This document shows positions 1 to 10,900 of a DNA stretch of 50,714 nt, in pieces. A program made the translations under genes and the position numbers. Position 1 is the stretch's first letter; each line of letters begins with the position of its first letter. The DNA is from Pleurobrachia bachei (Eukaryota > Ctenophora > Tentaculata > Cydippida > Pleurobrachiidae): assembly GCA_000695325.1 (NCBI GenBank), contig AVPN01000040.1:80813-131526 (forward strand), read 5' to 3'. Under the pieces are notes generated by a model. That model saw only the letters and a list, made by a program, of their open reading frames with translations, was not told the origin of the DNA and made no database searches.

Positions 1-42
<42 letters not shown>
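1..42. repeat. (CT)n microsatellite at left edge
   Basis: Pure CT dinucleotide run followed by TCCC-rich sequence. It lies in the intron after the last visible exon of the minus-strand peptidase gene, which continues beyond the window. Confidence 0.95.
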
Positions 43-44
<2 letters not shown>

Positions 45-73
45 CCTCCCTCCCTCCCTCCCTCCCCCCTCAC

Positions 74-2010
74 CTGGCAGTTAGTAATCATGTAGTCCCT
101 ATAATCAGGGCTTGTGCAGAACCCGGCATTTTGCCACTTGGTACACTTCTCATTCTTGTCCACACACTCCCCATTATCATCTTCATCATCATCAGGATCA
201 TCTGGTTCCCTCTCATCATCACCTCCCCCACATTTCCCACAGCTCTTGGCACAGTTTTCCGCCATCCACTCTCCGTATTTACCCTTGCAGAACCCATCCG
301 CGGCCCAGCCTGAACAGTCCGATGATCCCTGAGTGTCAATACAATCACCATCATCGTTACCACCATCATCGTTACCCCCATCATCACATCCACCACAAGA
401 TTCGGCGCACTTTTCCATCATCCACTCCCCGTATTTGCCCTTACAGAAGCCGTCAGCGGCCCATACGGAACAACTGGAATCTTTGTCTCCACAGTCTCCA
501 CCGTTGTCCCTGTCCTCACACTGTCCACAGGACTTCTTGCAGTTTTCTTTCATCCAGTCAACATAGTCTCCCTTCCTGCAGTGGTCGGCATTAGCCCACC
601 CAGGGCAGTTGGTGGGGTCACTATCGGAACAATCACCGCCTCCATCATCATTACCATCATCTCCATCGTCAATATCATCACCTCCATCCCCATCATTCAG
701 ATCAGTCCATTTGATACCATAAGCATCATCCAGGAGGTTGCAGGGGCTACTAGTGCCACTCCTCTGGAACTTACCATATCCCCCAGACCCCCAGTCGGCT
801 CCCCAACTATTCCTTATTTCCCAGTAGTTGGAACCATAACCGGTGAGGGTGACCGCGTGGTTACTGTGCGTCTGGGTGTAACAGGCGGAGAAGATACCGT
901 TTCTGTAGGAGAAGAAGCTGTTCTCGACGTAGAAGGCAACCGCAAGGGGCTGACTGTTGAGTGTCTGAGCGATGGAGGAGGCACCGACCTTGAAGTAACT
1001 GTTGATTTTCACCTTATTGGCGATGGCACTGCTGTAGTAGCTCTTATAACAGGCACCATCCCGACCCTGGTAGGGGTAGTCTTTCTGGGAGGCGAGATGA
1101 TTGTTCTTGATAACCCAATCCCACGCCTGAAAGTACCATCCACCACCACATCCATCATAGTTGTTCGTTTCATAGGTACAATCGAGCACCTCCTGCTCGG
1201 ACAGGGCCAACACCTTCCCGGTAGATCTCTGGTACGCGAATTCTATGAGCGCTACGGTGGGGTATGTCCAGCAACTTCCGCAGTTGCCCTGGTTTTTCAT
1301 CGGGGGTAGCCTGTTCCTATGGTCGATTGAAGATTTCAGAGCTCGCCTCGACGCTCCCAGTCCAAAGCTGGATGTGACGTTGTAGTTGGAGGCCACACTG
1401 CTCCCTAGCACTCCGCCAGGACCCATACTTTGTCCAGATTGACTGAGACCCAGGAACGCCTGTCTGTTCGTCTCATCCATAACAATGAAGGAGTTAACGG
1501 CCATTTCATAAGTCTCCTCGCCCCTCTTGTACCTCTTGTTATGCTCCTTTATCCCCACGATGTTCTTCTTGAATACTTTCTTCTGTTGTGCTCGAATGGC
1601 AGCCAGGGCCTCGGGGTCTTGGGATGCCCTGAACCCAACGGGCTCTATGTCATCGTAGAGAGAGATGAAGGATGAGAAAGCGTCGTCATCATCCAGTTCC
1701 AGCATCTCCTCACGGGACTCATCATTAATCGTCTTCTTCGTGATCCTGAGAAGGGGGAGGGGGGTCAAAACATACCATTATACCGTTAGAGTCCGATGTA
1801 ATACCATGCCATCCCCTGAGGGCATGCCACTTACGCCCCCTCCCTGCCTCCCCGTATCCCATGGGAAAGTGCACACCTCCACCCTTTTAAATTACTCAAC
1901 AACACTTACTTGTATTCGATCTCCGAGATCTCAATATCTACTTGGGCATACGAGAGTTGCCATTGTCCCGCGAGAAGCAGGGAACAGCAAAGCAAAGTTA
2001 CAAAAGCCAT
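74..2010 (-). CDS. Papain-family (C1A) cysteine peptidase with C-terminal ShKT-like repeats, 3' incomplete
   Basis: Secreted C1A peptidase. Exon 1 (1910..2010) encodes a signal peptide; exon 2 (74..1745) begins after a CAG acceptor and ends at a GTGAGG donor, so the gene runs off the left edge. Visible: an inhibitor prodomain with ERFNIN-like spacing (residues about 75-135), then the mature enzyme with oxyanion Gln186 and catalytic Cys192 in NQGNCGSCW, a later His in NHAV and Asn in RNSWG. All catalytic residues are present. After the peptidase come Asp/Gly-rich acidic linkers and four six-cysteine ShKT-type modules of about 35 residues (CxxW..FC..W/YM..NC..SCGxC), the fourth cut by the exon end. 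Fusions of ShKT modules to proteases are known in animals; here the modules are accessory domains, not a stand-alone toxin. The substrate is unknown. Expected role is extracellular or lysosomal proteolysis. The start is chosen because a TATA box lies about 35 bp upstream. Confidence 0.88.
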
Positions 2011-2044
2011 GACTTTCTAACCACATTATGTCTCTCCATGTTGC

Positions 2045-2051
2045 TTTTATA
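2045..2051 (-). promoter_or_regulatory. TATA box of the C1A-ShKT gene
   Basis: TATAAAA on the minus strand, about 35 bp before the signal-peptide ATG, implying a very short 5' UTR. The same arrangement recurs in the truncated copy and in the unrelated C1A gene at 19.4 kb. Confidence 0.6.
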
Positions 2052-2289
2052 CTGCTACGCTGCCCCTCACACGGAATCTAATAATTCTGAGCTGGGGAGG
2101 TTCCGATTGGTCCGATTCAAACAAAAACATGAAGCCCAAACAACGCGGTCACACCGCAGAATATATGCTGCTCGCTCTCTTTTCTGAGATGGGGAGAGGG
2201 TGATAGAGAGAGAGGGGAGAGAGATGGAGAGAGAGAGAAAACTTCTAAAGCTACTAAGTAAACAATCTCAGACTCATGGAGAAGAGAGA

Positions 2290-3248
2290 CTACCTGACAG
2301 ACATCCCGGAAGCTTTCCGTTTCCACTTGATATTATGATTGTTCTTGATAACCCAATCCCACGCCTGAAAGTACCATCCACCACCGCATCCGTCATAGTT
2401 GTTCGTTTCATAGGTACAATCGAGCACCTCCTGCTCGGACAGAGCCAGGACCTTCCCGGTAGATCTCTGGTACGCGAATTCTATGAGCGCTACGGTGGGG
2501 TATGTCCAGCAACTTCCGCAGTTGCCCTGGTTTTTCATCGGGGGTAGCCTGTTCCTATGGTCGATTGAAGATTTCAGAGCTCGCCTCGACGCTCCCAGTC
2601 CAAAGCTGGATGTGACGTTGTAGTTGGAGGCCACACTGCTCCCTAGCACTCCGCCAGGACCCATACTTTGTCCAGATTGACTGAGACCCAGGAACGCCTG
2701 TCTGTTCGTCTCATCCATAACAATGAAGGAGTTAACGGCCATTTCATAAGTCTCCTCGCCCCTCTTGTACCTCTTGTTATGCTCCTTTATCCCCACGATG
2801 TTCTTCTTGAATACTTTCTTCTGTTGTGCTCGAATGGCAGCCAGGGCCTCGGGGTCTTGGGATGCCCTGAACCCAACGGGCTCTATGTCATCGTAGAGAG
2901 AGATGAAGGATGAGAAAGCGTCGTCATCATCCAGTTCCAGCATCTCCTCACGGGACTCATCATCAATCGTCTTCTTCGTGATCCTGAGAAGGGGGAGGGG
3001 GGTCAAAACATACCATTATACCGTTAGAGTCCGATGTAATACCATGCCATCCCCTGAGGGCATGCCACTTACGCCCCCTCCCTGCCTCCCCGTATCCCAT
3101 GGGAAAGTGCACACCTCCACCCTTTTAAATTACTCAACAACACTTACTTGTATTCGATCTCCGAGATCTCAATATCTACTTGGGCATACGAGAGTTGCCA
3201 TTGTCCCGCGAGAAGCAGGGAACAGCAAAGCAAAGTTACAAAAGCCAT
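2290..3248 (-). pseudogene. Truncated tandem copy of the C1A peptidase (signal peptide, prodomain, Cys half only)
   Basis: Copy of the left-hand peptidase produced by the 1238-bp duplication. Exon 1 is 3148..3248 and exon 2 runs from 2983 to a stop at 2290. The reading frame is intact through the prodomain and the catalytic Cys segment, then crosses the duplication breakpoint and ends after about 13 unrelated residues. The His and Asn catalytic residues and all ShKT modules are missing, so it cannot be an active enzyme. It keeps its own TATA box and splice sites and could still make a secreted prodomain-bearing fragment, which in this family can inhibit peptidases; that role is only inference. 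It may instead be an assembly artefact. Confidence 0.75.
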
Positions 3249-3282
3249 GACTTTCTAACCACATTATGTCTCTCCATGTTGC

Positions 3283-3289
3283 TTTTATA
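3283..3289 (-). promoter_or_regulatory. TATA box of the truncated C1A copy
   Basis: TATAAAA on the minus strand, duplicated with the unit and again about 35 bp from the ATG. Confidence 0.55.
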
Positions 3290-3572
3290 CTGCTACGCTG
3301 CCCCTCACACGGAATCTAATAATTCTGAGCTGGGGAGGTTCCGATTGGTCCGATTCAAACAAAAACATGAAGCCCAAACAACGCGGTCACACCGCAGAAT
3401 ATATGCTGCTCGCTCTCTTTTCTGAGATGGGGAGAGGGTGATAGAGAGAGAGGGGAGAGAGATGGAGAGAGAGAGAAAACTTCTAAAGCTACTAAGTAAA
3501 CAATCTCAGACTCATGGAGAAGAGAGACTACCTGACAGACATCCCGGAAGCTTTCCGTTTCCACTTGATATT

Positions 3573-4342
3573 ATATTCCATCTCATACCATTCCCTCTAA
3601 TTCTCTCTCCCACAAACCCAAAGACTTATTCCCCTCCCCCTGCACTGTCCCCACCCCCAAACTGTCCTGGAATCGGCTCTATTTGGTGTTATTTACATTT
3701 TCACCTGGTCCTCACAAATCGGATAAAGCGGAGCCTGGAAGGGAACAAGAACGAGTCTTTGTCCAATGATCGGGTAAGAATTATAGCTCTTTTTATTCTT
3801 CGCATAAATTCAGAATATTTGGCATCCAAATTCCAAATTAAGCCGTGTTTATTTAACTAACGCCTCAAGCAAGGGCTCCTGCAAATATATGTCTGATTTT
3901 CATTTCTAGCACATTTGTTTTTGCAGGTGTACATTATATATGCAAATGCGGAAACAAAGTCACCACACGTAGAAGACGTCTCCCACTGAAACAGAGTCAC
4001 TCCTGCGTTTTTCTACAGAACGATGAAACACACGGAAAATTATGCAGTGGTATCACTATCAGGAATTAGAGGGGAAATTGAGTTTTGTGCTCCGATACCC
4101 CTCTGATACAGACACGCTTGTTCACCCTAGTTCACCCAGCATATATCCAACTCAATTATACTCTCATTGCAACATATTCCCCCTCATTTATCTATCTTTC
4201 CAGTGTTACCTTCATTAGACTCACTCCCTCTCTCAATTCTGCCCTTTCTCTACCACCCATCGCGTAACCCCCTTTCTCTCCCCTACCATTCATCGCCCCT
4301 CCCCTTCCTCTACCATTAATATCTTCACCCCTCTCTCTAGCC
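3573..4342. other. Divergent intergenic region
   Basis: AT-rich then pyrimidine-rich sequence between the outward-reading truncated peptidase and MCMBP. No gene seen. The stretch just before 4343 ends in CTCTCTCTAG, so an unseen 5' UTR intron of MCMBP is possible. Confidence 0.5.
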
Positions 4343-6118
4343 ATGTCAGAGGAACCCTCCTGGCTAACAGCCCCCCTCAAGGCCATCAACAAGCTCTACA
4401 CCCTTCACCCCGATACCTGGGAGAGAGAGGTTGAGTCCGCCACCCTCCCCTCCCTGGAAGAAGTGCCATGGTGCAGCTCCGGTACCCCATCTGGCCATCT
4501 GGTGCGGTTCCAGGCCATGATTCAAGGTATCATGGACCGGGAATTCTACACAAAACAGTTCCTGGCTCGCGATGGAAATGGTAATGAGATGGTGGGAATA
4601 GGGAAGTATTCCGATATTTTAGATCTTCCCAAAGGATATGAACTTGATTTTGACGATACAACGGTAACGAAACGTGATGCCCGGTTGGTGTACTATTGTG
4701 TACCAGTACCAGGACGAAATACTTGGACTAGGACCGATACTCCCACCACCACTGAGGTTAGATCATCTGTGCTGAACAAGGTCACCATTCCAGGAAGGCC
4801 GGGGGCGAAGAAACGGCCTTTAGAAAGTGTTGCTGAGGAGGGAGAGGGAGAGGAAATGGACACGACGGAAGATGAGAAAAAAGCAAAAGTTTCAGAAGAG
4901 GGAGAGGAGAAAAAAGGGGAGGAGGGGGTACCGGGTGGTGGGTTTACAGGATTAAACCTTGTCCTCCCAACTGATACAGGTCCATGTTGTGTGGTGTTGA
5001 ACTACACAGAGACAGAGTACAGGATGAATGAAGTGGTTGAAGTAGTGGGGGTGTTAGAGAGATGGGATGATGGAATGATTGAGGATGATGAGGAGGAAAG
5101 AGGACGGTTCCCTCCCACCTCAATTGTACCAAGACTCCATGCACTTCAGATTAGGAAGCTAACACATTTGAACCCTGCTCTACCAGATCCTGTATCTCTA
5201 GCCCATCCTAATGTTGATGCTATCATTTCCGAGGCAGGTATTATCCGGTCCGAGATGGTTAGTTTGATAAAGGAGTGCTTGGGTGGGGATCCTATTGCTG
5301 CGGAGTTCATCCTCCTTCATCTTATCTCACATATTTACGGGAGAAAAGATGAAATTATGGCGATTGGGAAATTTGCGGTCAACTTGACGAAATGTCCGGA
5401 TAAAAGTTCCGGATTCGTTGACTGTTTGGCGACATTATTCAGTTCAATTTCCGAGAAAACGTTCCTCCTCCCTCTGACTATATCCAATCTAAATAACTCA
5501 ATTCTCATCCCCAAGAAGGACTACAAATCCAATCGACTTGTATCCGGTCTGCTCCAACTGCCCCTCGGCTCCCAAATCATCCTAGATGAGACGGTATTGG
5601 AACCGGGCCAACTACAACCCGCCGGAGTTGAGAATCTCAAAGCACTTGGAAACCTTATCTCATGGCAGAAGCTGATGTATGATTTTGGGTTCAACTACAA
5701 TATAGAATTCGAGTGCGATACAAAGGTGCTGATTCTAGGTGAGGGTAAATCTCTCCTTCCCTCGGATATCATCGTACCCTTATCACCCATGACACCCACC
5801 CCTGACTACCCCTCCCTCACTGCCAAGATCACCTCCCACCCCCTCCTTGACAAGTTCAGGAGGTACCTAACCGTGGTCCGGACTATCGAGTACAATGATG
5901 TTAGTGAGGACCTCCAGAAACTAATCGAGCAGGATTTTGTGGAGGAGAGAAAGAAAGATCGGGAGAATGTAACGGGGGATAGTTTACACCGGGCACTGGT
6001 TGTGACTAGGTTGTTTGCCATGTCTAGGGGACATAAGAGGATGGAAGTGGAGGATTGGAGAGATGCCAAACGTTTGGAAAGAGATCGCATCACGCGGATC
6101 ATGTTTCAGGGTAGTTGA
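4343..6118 (+). CDS. MCMBP: Mini-chromosome maintenance complex-binding protein
   Basis: Single 591-codon open frame matching animal MCMBP (human about 642 residues) from end to end. Nuclear protein that binds MCM3-7 and acts in loading, unloading and stability of the replicative helicase and in sister-chromatid cohesion. Recognisable conserved blocks: an N-terminal segment with FYTKQFLARD and YYCVPVPG (residues about 70-130), a low-complexity Glu/Lys-rich linker (about 150-200), then the C-terminal half with AAEFILLHLISHIYGRKD, GKFAVNL and NRLVSGLLQLP. The start fits the family N-terminus. No intron interrupts the frame although nearby genes are intron-rich. The 3' half is duplicated immediately downstream without disturbing this copy. 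Confidence 0.95.
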   Translation: MSEEPSWLTAPLKAINKLYTLHPDTWEREVESATLPSLEEVPWCSSGTPSGHLVRFQAMIQGIMDREFYTKQFLARDGNGNEMVGIGKYSDILDLPKGYELDFDDTTVTKRDARLVYYCVPVPGRNTWTRTDTPTTTEVRSSVLNKVTIPGRPGAKKRPLESVAEEGEGEEMDTTEDEKKAKVSEEGEEKKGEEGVPGGGFTGLNLVLPTDTGPCCVVLNYTETEYRMNEVVEVVGVLERWDDGMIEDDEEERGRFPPTSIVPRLHALQIRKLTHLNPALPDPVSLAHPNVDAIISEAGIIRSEMVSLIKECLGGDPIAAEFILLHLISHIYGRKDEIMAIGKFAVNLTKCPDKSSGFVDCLATLFSSISEKTFLLPLTISNLNNSILIPKKDYKSNRLVSGLLQLPLGSQIILDETVLEPGQLQPAGVENLKALGNLISWQKLMYDFGFNYNIEFECDTKVLILGEGKSLLPSDIIVPLSPMTPTPDYPSLTAKITSHPLLDKFRRYLTVVRTIEYNDVSEDLQKLIEQDFVEERKKDRENVTGDSLHRALVVTRLFAMSRGHKRMEVEDWRDAKRLERDRITRIMFQGS

Positions 6119-7076
6119 GGACTTTTTATCAGATCCTGTATCTCTAGCCCATCCTAATGTTGATGCTATCATTTCCGAGGCAGGTATTATCCGGTCCGAG
6201 ATGGTTAGTTTGATAAAGGAGTGCTTGGGTGGGGATCCTATTGCTGCGGAGTTCATCCTCCTTCATCTTATCTCACATATTTACGGGAGAAAAGATGAAA
6301 TTATGGCGATTGGGAAATTTGCGGTCAACTTGACGAAATGTCCGGATAAAAGTTCCGGATTCGTTGACTGTTTGGCGACATTATTCAGTTCAATTTCCGA
6401 GAAAACGTTCCTCCTCCCTCTGACTATATCCAATCTAAATAACTCAATTCTCATCCCCAAGAAGGACTACAAATCCAATCGACTTGTATCCGGTCTGCTC
6501 CAACTGCCCCTCGGCTCCCAAATCATCCTAGATGAGACGGTATTGGAACCGGGCCAACTACAACCCGCCGGAGTTGAGAATCTCAAAGCACTTGGAAACC
6601 TTATCTCATGGCAGAAGCTGATGTATGATTTTGGGTTCAACTACAATATAGAATTCGAGTGCGATACAAAGGTGCTGATTCTAGGTGAGGGTAAATCTCT
6701 CCTTCCCTCGGATATCATTGTACCACTATCACCCATGACACCCACCCCTGACTACCCCTCCCTCACCGCCAAGATCACCTCCCACCCCCTCCTTGACAAG
6801 TTCAGGAGGTACCTAACCGTGGTCCGGACTATCGAGTACAATGATGTTAGTGAGGACCTCCAGAAACTAATCGAGCAGGATTTTGTGGAGGAGAGAAAGA
6901 AAGATCGGGAGAATGTAACGGGGGATAGTTTACACCGGGCACTGGTTGTGACTAGGTTGTTTGCCATGTCTAGGGGACATAAGAGGATGGAAGTGGAGGA
7001 TTGGAGAGATGCCAAACGTTTGGAAAGAGATCGCATCACGCGGATCATGTTTCAGGGTAGTTGAGGACTTTTTATC
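5185..7076. repeat. Tandem direct duplication of 946 bp (5185..6130 and 6131..7076)
   Basis: Offset of exactly 946 bp, with only a few substitutions, two near 5774/6720 and one near 5820. It covers the MCMBP 3' half, stop codon and a few bases of 3' UTR. Confidence 0.93.
6131..7064 (+). pseudogene. Duplicated 3' half of MCMBP
   Basis: Second copy of the MCMBP C-terminal region, lacking the 5' half and a promoter. Its frame stays open to the same stop. Upstream the frame is open back to 6015, but there it reads the first copy's tail in a different frame, so the apparent longer ORF is not a natural protein. No splice acceptor clearly links it to an upstream exon. Likely non-functional, or a haplotype misjoin. 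Confidence 0.8.
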
Positions 7077-7144
7077 ACAACAACATGACACTTTTTAATG
7101 TTTTTAATATTCTATACTTTTTATTTATTCAATTTAGTACAAAT

Positions 7145-7411
7145 TTATAATAACCTACCATATCGAATACTGAACACTGTTTGTCGTCTAATAATTATAT
7201 GTCCCCTTTGGAGATATAACTCATCTAACCCTTTATCACATCTAGCGAATGGTCTATGAAACACGAACGAGACTGTTTGGGTTGTAAAATCGTTAGAAGA
7301 ACCTTTGCCTCCACCCTTGCCCTCTACTGTCTGTTCAGTAGCAAGGTTTATCCATCCTTCTCCTCGACTCAACCCTACCCACGATCCACCAGGATCACTT
7401 TTGGGATTGTA
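7145..7411 (-). CDS. Possible terminal exon of an unrecognised gene
   Basis: Open frame on the minus strand ending at TAA, followed by AATAAATAAA (about 7117-7130), which could be its poly(A) signal. The translated exon is polar and Gly-rich, then has FVFHRPFARCDKGLDELYLQ near the C-terminus. No family recognised and no upstream exon identified. A possible acceptor lies near 7415 but its pyrimidine tract is weak. It would be tail-to-tail with the MCMBP copy. Could be a gene fragment or a chance frame. Confidence 0.3.
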   Translation of the reverse strand, partial: YNPKSDPGGSWVGLSRGEGWINLATEQTVEGKGGGKGSSNDFTTQTVSFVFHRPFARCDKGLDELYLQRGHIIIRRQTVFSIRYGRLL

Positions 7412-7996
7412 GGTAAGTGTATCTCTCTTTGATAATGAAATTACCCCTCCGCAGGGATGACTTCAACATTTCTCTAGTATACGAAGATCTCTGCGTCTAG
7501 AAGTTGATATCTGTCGATCCCTCACAGACGAGTGTGAGGGACACACTAGTAGGAAAGCAGATCAATATATAGATGTAGTCTGGGTTGGCTCCTAGCACGG
7601 AGTGAGGCAAAGGGTTTTTCTGACCCTCTCACAGGAATGTGTTTGTAAGGATGAAGCCCGAATTTTTCCGGTTCCCACCCAACGTGCGGTGTCTCTTAAT
7701 GAAATGAGATTGTTTATCTATGGAAAGTTATACTGTTACTTAGTTCATAAATATTCCCTCCTGTTCCTATTAACCCCCCCCCACCCCCCCCCCGGGGAGA
7801 GAAAGGGACTCAGCGACATAGTTACCACATACCCGGGTTGGTATGGACTATGGAGGTTTGCTAGGCGTACCCCATGGTTTAGTAACAAACAAGCCTCTCC
7901 AATTCTCCCAGTGCAGGTGATGTAACTCATAACCCCTCTCTCCCTCTCTCCCAGGTGTAGTAGCTTGTTCACTGTTAGCAGGGGACCTAGCTGGTT

Positions 7997-10900
7997 ATGT
8001 TCCAATTGATAGAACTGAGGAACAACGTGGGAATTAGACCATCCCTCTTCAAGGTATATAATATGTGTGTTACTGAGTGAATTGATTAATTGTCAGAAGT
8101 TAGTGCTTGAAACAGTATCGATCATACTCATAGAAACGTATTTGTATCTGACACATCTCCGGCTGTTACAATAATAGGAGCGAGTTCTGGTGAGCTGTCG
8201 TCTTGGTTACTGGGCTGGGTTCTTATTCCCTGCTTGGGCGTCTAGCAATTCTCCTCAGCTTGAGAAAATTTATTGAATTTTATGAATTGAGAACATACTG
8301 GAAGGGGGTTTTGGAAAAATAAAAAGCCGGACTGCAGCCGGACTGGCCACCAGTGCGAGTATTTAGAATCTCTCTGTAAAAGGGACCGCAGAAAAGGAGA
8401 CTAATAATAGAAAAATTGCAATATAGTTGCAAGTAGTGATATATTTACTAGTTTTAACTATCCAACCCGCATTACAGCCCAATTATAACCCAATTACAAC
8501 CCAATTATAACTCGTTTACTACCCAATTACAACCCAACTACAAACCAATTACAACCCCCATTACAACCCAATTACAACCCAATTACATCCCAATTACAAC
8601 CCAATTACAACCCAATTAATTACAGGTTGAACAAAGTAAAGCTATAAAAGAGGTGCTGAACACCAAGTTGGCGAACAAAGTGCTCTACAAGCATGGTCTA
8701 TGTATTGTTCTACACGATATACTGCACATTGGAGACAGTTTCTCTTTTCCTGGGGACGCAGGTTAGTGGATTCTCTTCCCTTCCTGTTGTTCTAGGGAGA
8801 GTTATTAGAGTGGTTGTGTGGCTCTGTGAGGGTTCGGTAGATCACGTTAGTCAGTAGTGTATCCCCCCGTGTTCTAGAGAGTCTAAAGATAAGATAGTTA
8901 TCAATTAAAACTACTCATGAATGAAATAGGTATAGGCCAACTAGAGAGGCGTGATATTAGTGACCAGTACTACTACAGTATTCATCTGTACGTGAAATCT
9001 AGTTATAATCGATGTTGGTATGCCGATATATCTATTCTCTCACATAGTACGCAGCAAATCACTTTGTCTGTACTGTTCTTTTCAAATGGTGGAAAACTAG
9101 AGTACGAGATATTGAGTACTGCATTTGGAATTCGCAATACTTCTCTCGCTCTCATTTCTCTTTTGCCGTACCAGAATAAAGGATTGTCACATCTTTTAGG
9201 AAACTGCAGTACTGCTTTGTATGCGCTTCTCTGTGCGTTAGATCATGTGTTAAACTGGGTACTGTGCAATAACACATACTGACTGCGTGCTCTCACACAC
9301 ACACGTTTATCATCCCCCATACAATGCGTGGTGACATGTGAAGTCACGATATAATAGCTCCCATTGGATCTGTCACGTAGTGGGTGGTATTAATTAGTTG
9401 TACGCAGTTTCTAACTTGGTACGCCACATATCATTTTGGGAATTTAATGCTGTATTGGGCTTTTCACATGTCAACATTTTCCCAGTACCCCATATACTGG
9501 AAAGTGCCGTCCGAAGGTCGACACCGTACTCCATATATTGGAGAGGATAGTATGTCACATAATATCTCACGTATTTAATATTTGGATTCGCGACATCGCA
9601 TTACGCTGTATATGTGCTAATATTATGCACCTAGACGTGTGTGCATACAGTATGTGACTCATGATATGCAGTACAAAATCTCTCTCTCTCTCTCAGAGAG
9701 AGAGAGAGAGAGAATCTCTCTCTTCTGCCAGGTACATACACCTCGGTCCTGTTTCGTTATGTCGTGTTTAAACCGTTTGAGGATGAAGTATTAATTGGTC
9801 GAGTCCGGAGATCAAGCCCTGAAGGTTAGTACAATGTTTGTTTGTTCGTTCGTTCGTTTGTTTGTTCGTTTGTTTGTTTGTTTACGTTTGTTTGGTGTTA
9901 GTTATGATTGTATTTCAGAAAAACTAATCGATTAAAATTGCTGAATGAATAAAATTGTAGACACTTAATGGTTCACCAAAGAGATAATACACATAACAAT
10001 TAGTTGGTTAGTTAGTTGGTTAGTAACTAGTTCTTTGGTCTGTTGGTTTCATTTTTGTTTGTTTGCTTGGTTGTTTGTTTGTGTAACTACACACTAACAT
10101 CATAATCAATGATAATAAGGTGATTAAATGATTATGGTTGTACTTAAGGAACTTAACAAGTCTGAAACTCTTCTCATTATCTCCGTACCAAAATGCTGTT
10201 TTTCCTGTTTTTCGGGTTAATCCACCCAAACACCTCAATAACATCCCACCTCACCAGCTCTCTCACTCTGCACATATCCTTATTGACATTGAAACAACAG
10301 ACAGGCTTGAAGTCCAGTGGTATCTCGGGGTGTATCAGGGTAACTTTGATTATGGAGCCACGGCACGGTTTAGCATGCATTATTTTGTAGACACCTGTGC
10401 AGGGAGAATTACCGTTTAATTTTAGTTGAAATTAGTGAAAAGAAGTAATTTTTGAAGATATCGCACTGGTCAGAGCATTGGCCTGACAGTTCAAAATAAA
10501 TCAGGATCAGTTTCGGCAAAATCATTTTGTCGCATCGATATATTCTTACCGCTAAAAGGTTTGTTATTAGTGTTCGGACACCCGCACTCCTCTCCCTCCA
10601 GAATAAACCGTCCACATCTTCTCACCGGACACGCCCCAAAGTCAACCCTCTCAATCTTACTCCTCACATATCTCATTGTCGCAGACTTCTTAACGTAACA
10701 AAACTGGATTCTGTCATTAAGTTCGGGGTAGTAGTACCATGGGTGTTCCTCTTCTAAATATTCGGGGAATATCCTAAATTGGAACCACTCCAACCAAGAC
10801 CCTGTTTGTGTGTAGGCCCATACTCGCAGACCTCCGTGTCGGTCAGTTTCTTCGACCTCGGTGATGTAGTAGACAACTGCCAGGCATGACGGTAAGGGTG

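Larger units (their letters stand above)
1097..3572. repeat. Tandem direct duplication of 1238 bp (1097..2334 and 2335..3572)
   Basis: Sequence repeats at an offset of exactly 1238 bp with only a handful of substitutions. The unit contains the promoter, exon 1, intron 1 and the 5' part of exon 2 of the C1A-ShKT gene. The junction at 2334/2335 falls inside exon 2 sequence. It is either a very recent duplication or two haplotypes joined in the assembly. Confidence 0.92.

Noticed and set aside
581-1309. 242-codon plus-strand ORF
   Set aside because: It is the antisense shadow of the C1A-ShKT coding exon, which has conserved catalytic motifs on the minus strand.
6015-7064. 349-residue ORF as a novel MCMBP isoform
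   Set aside because: Its first 37 codons read the parent gene's tail in the wrong frame; it arises only from the duplication junction.
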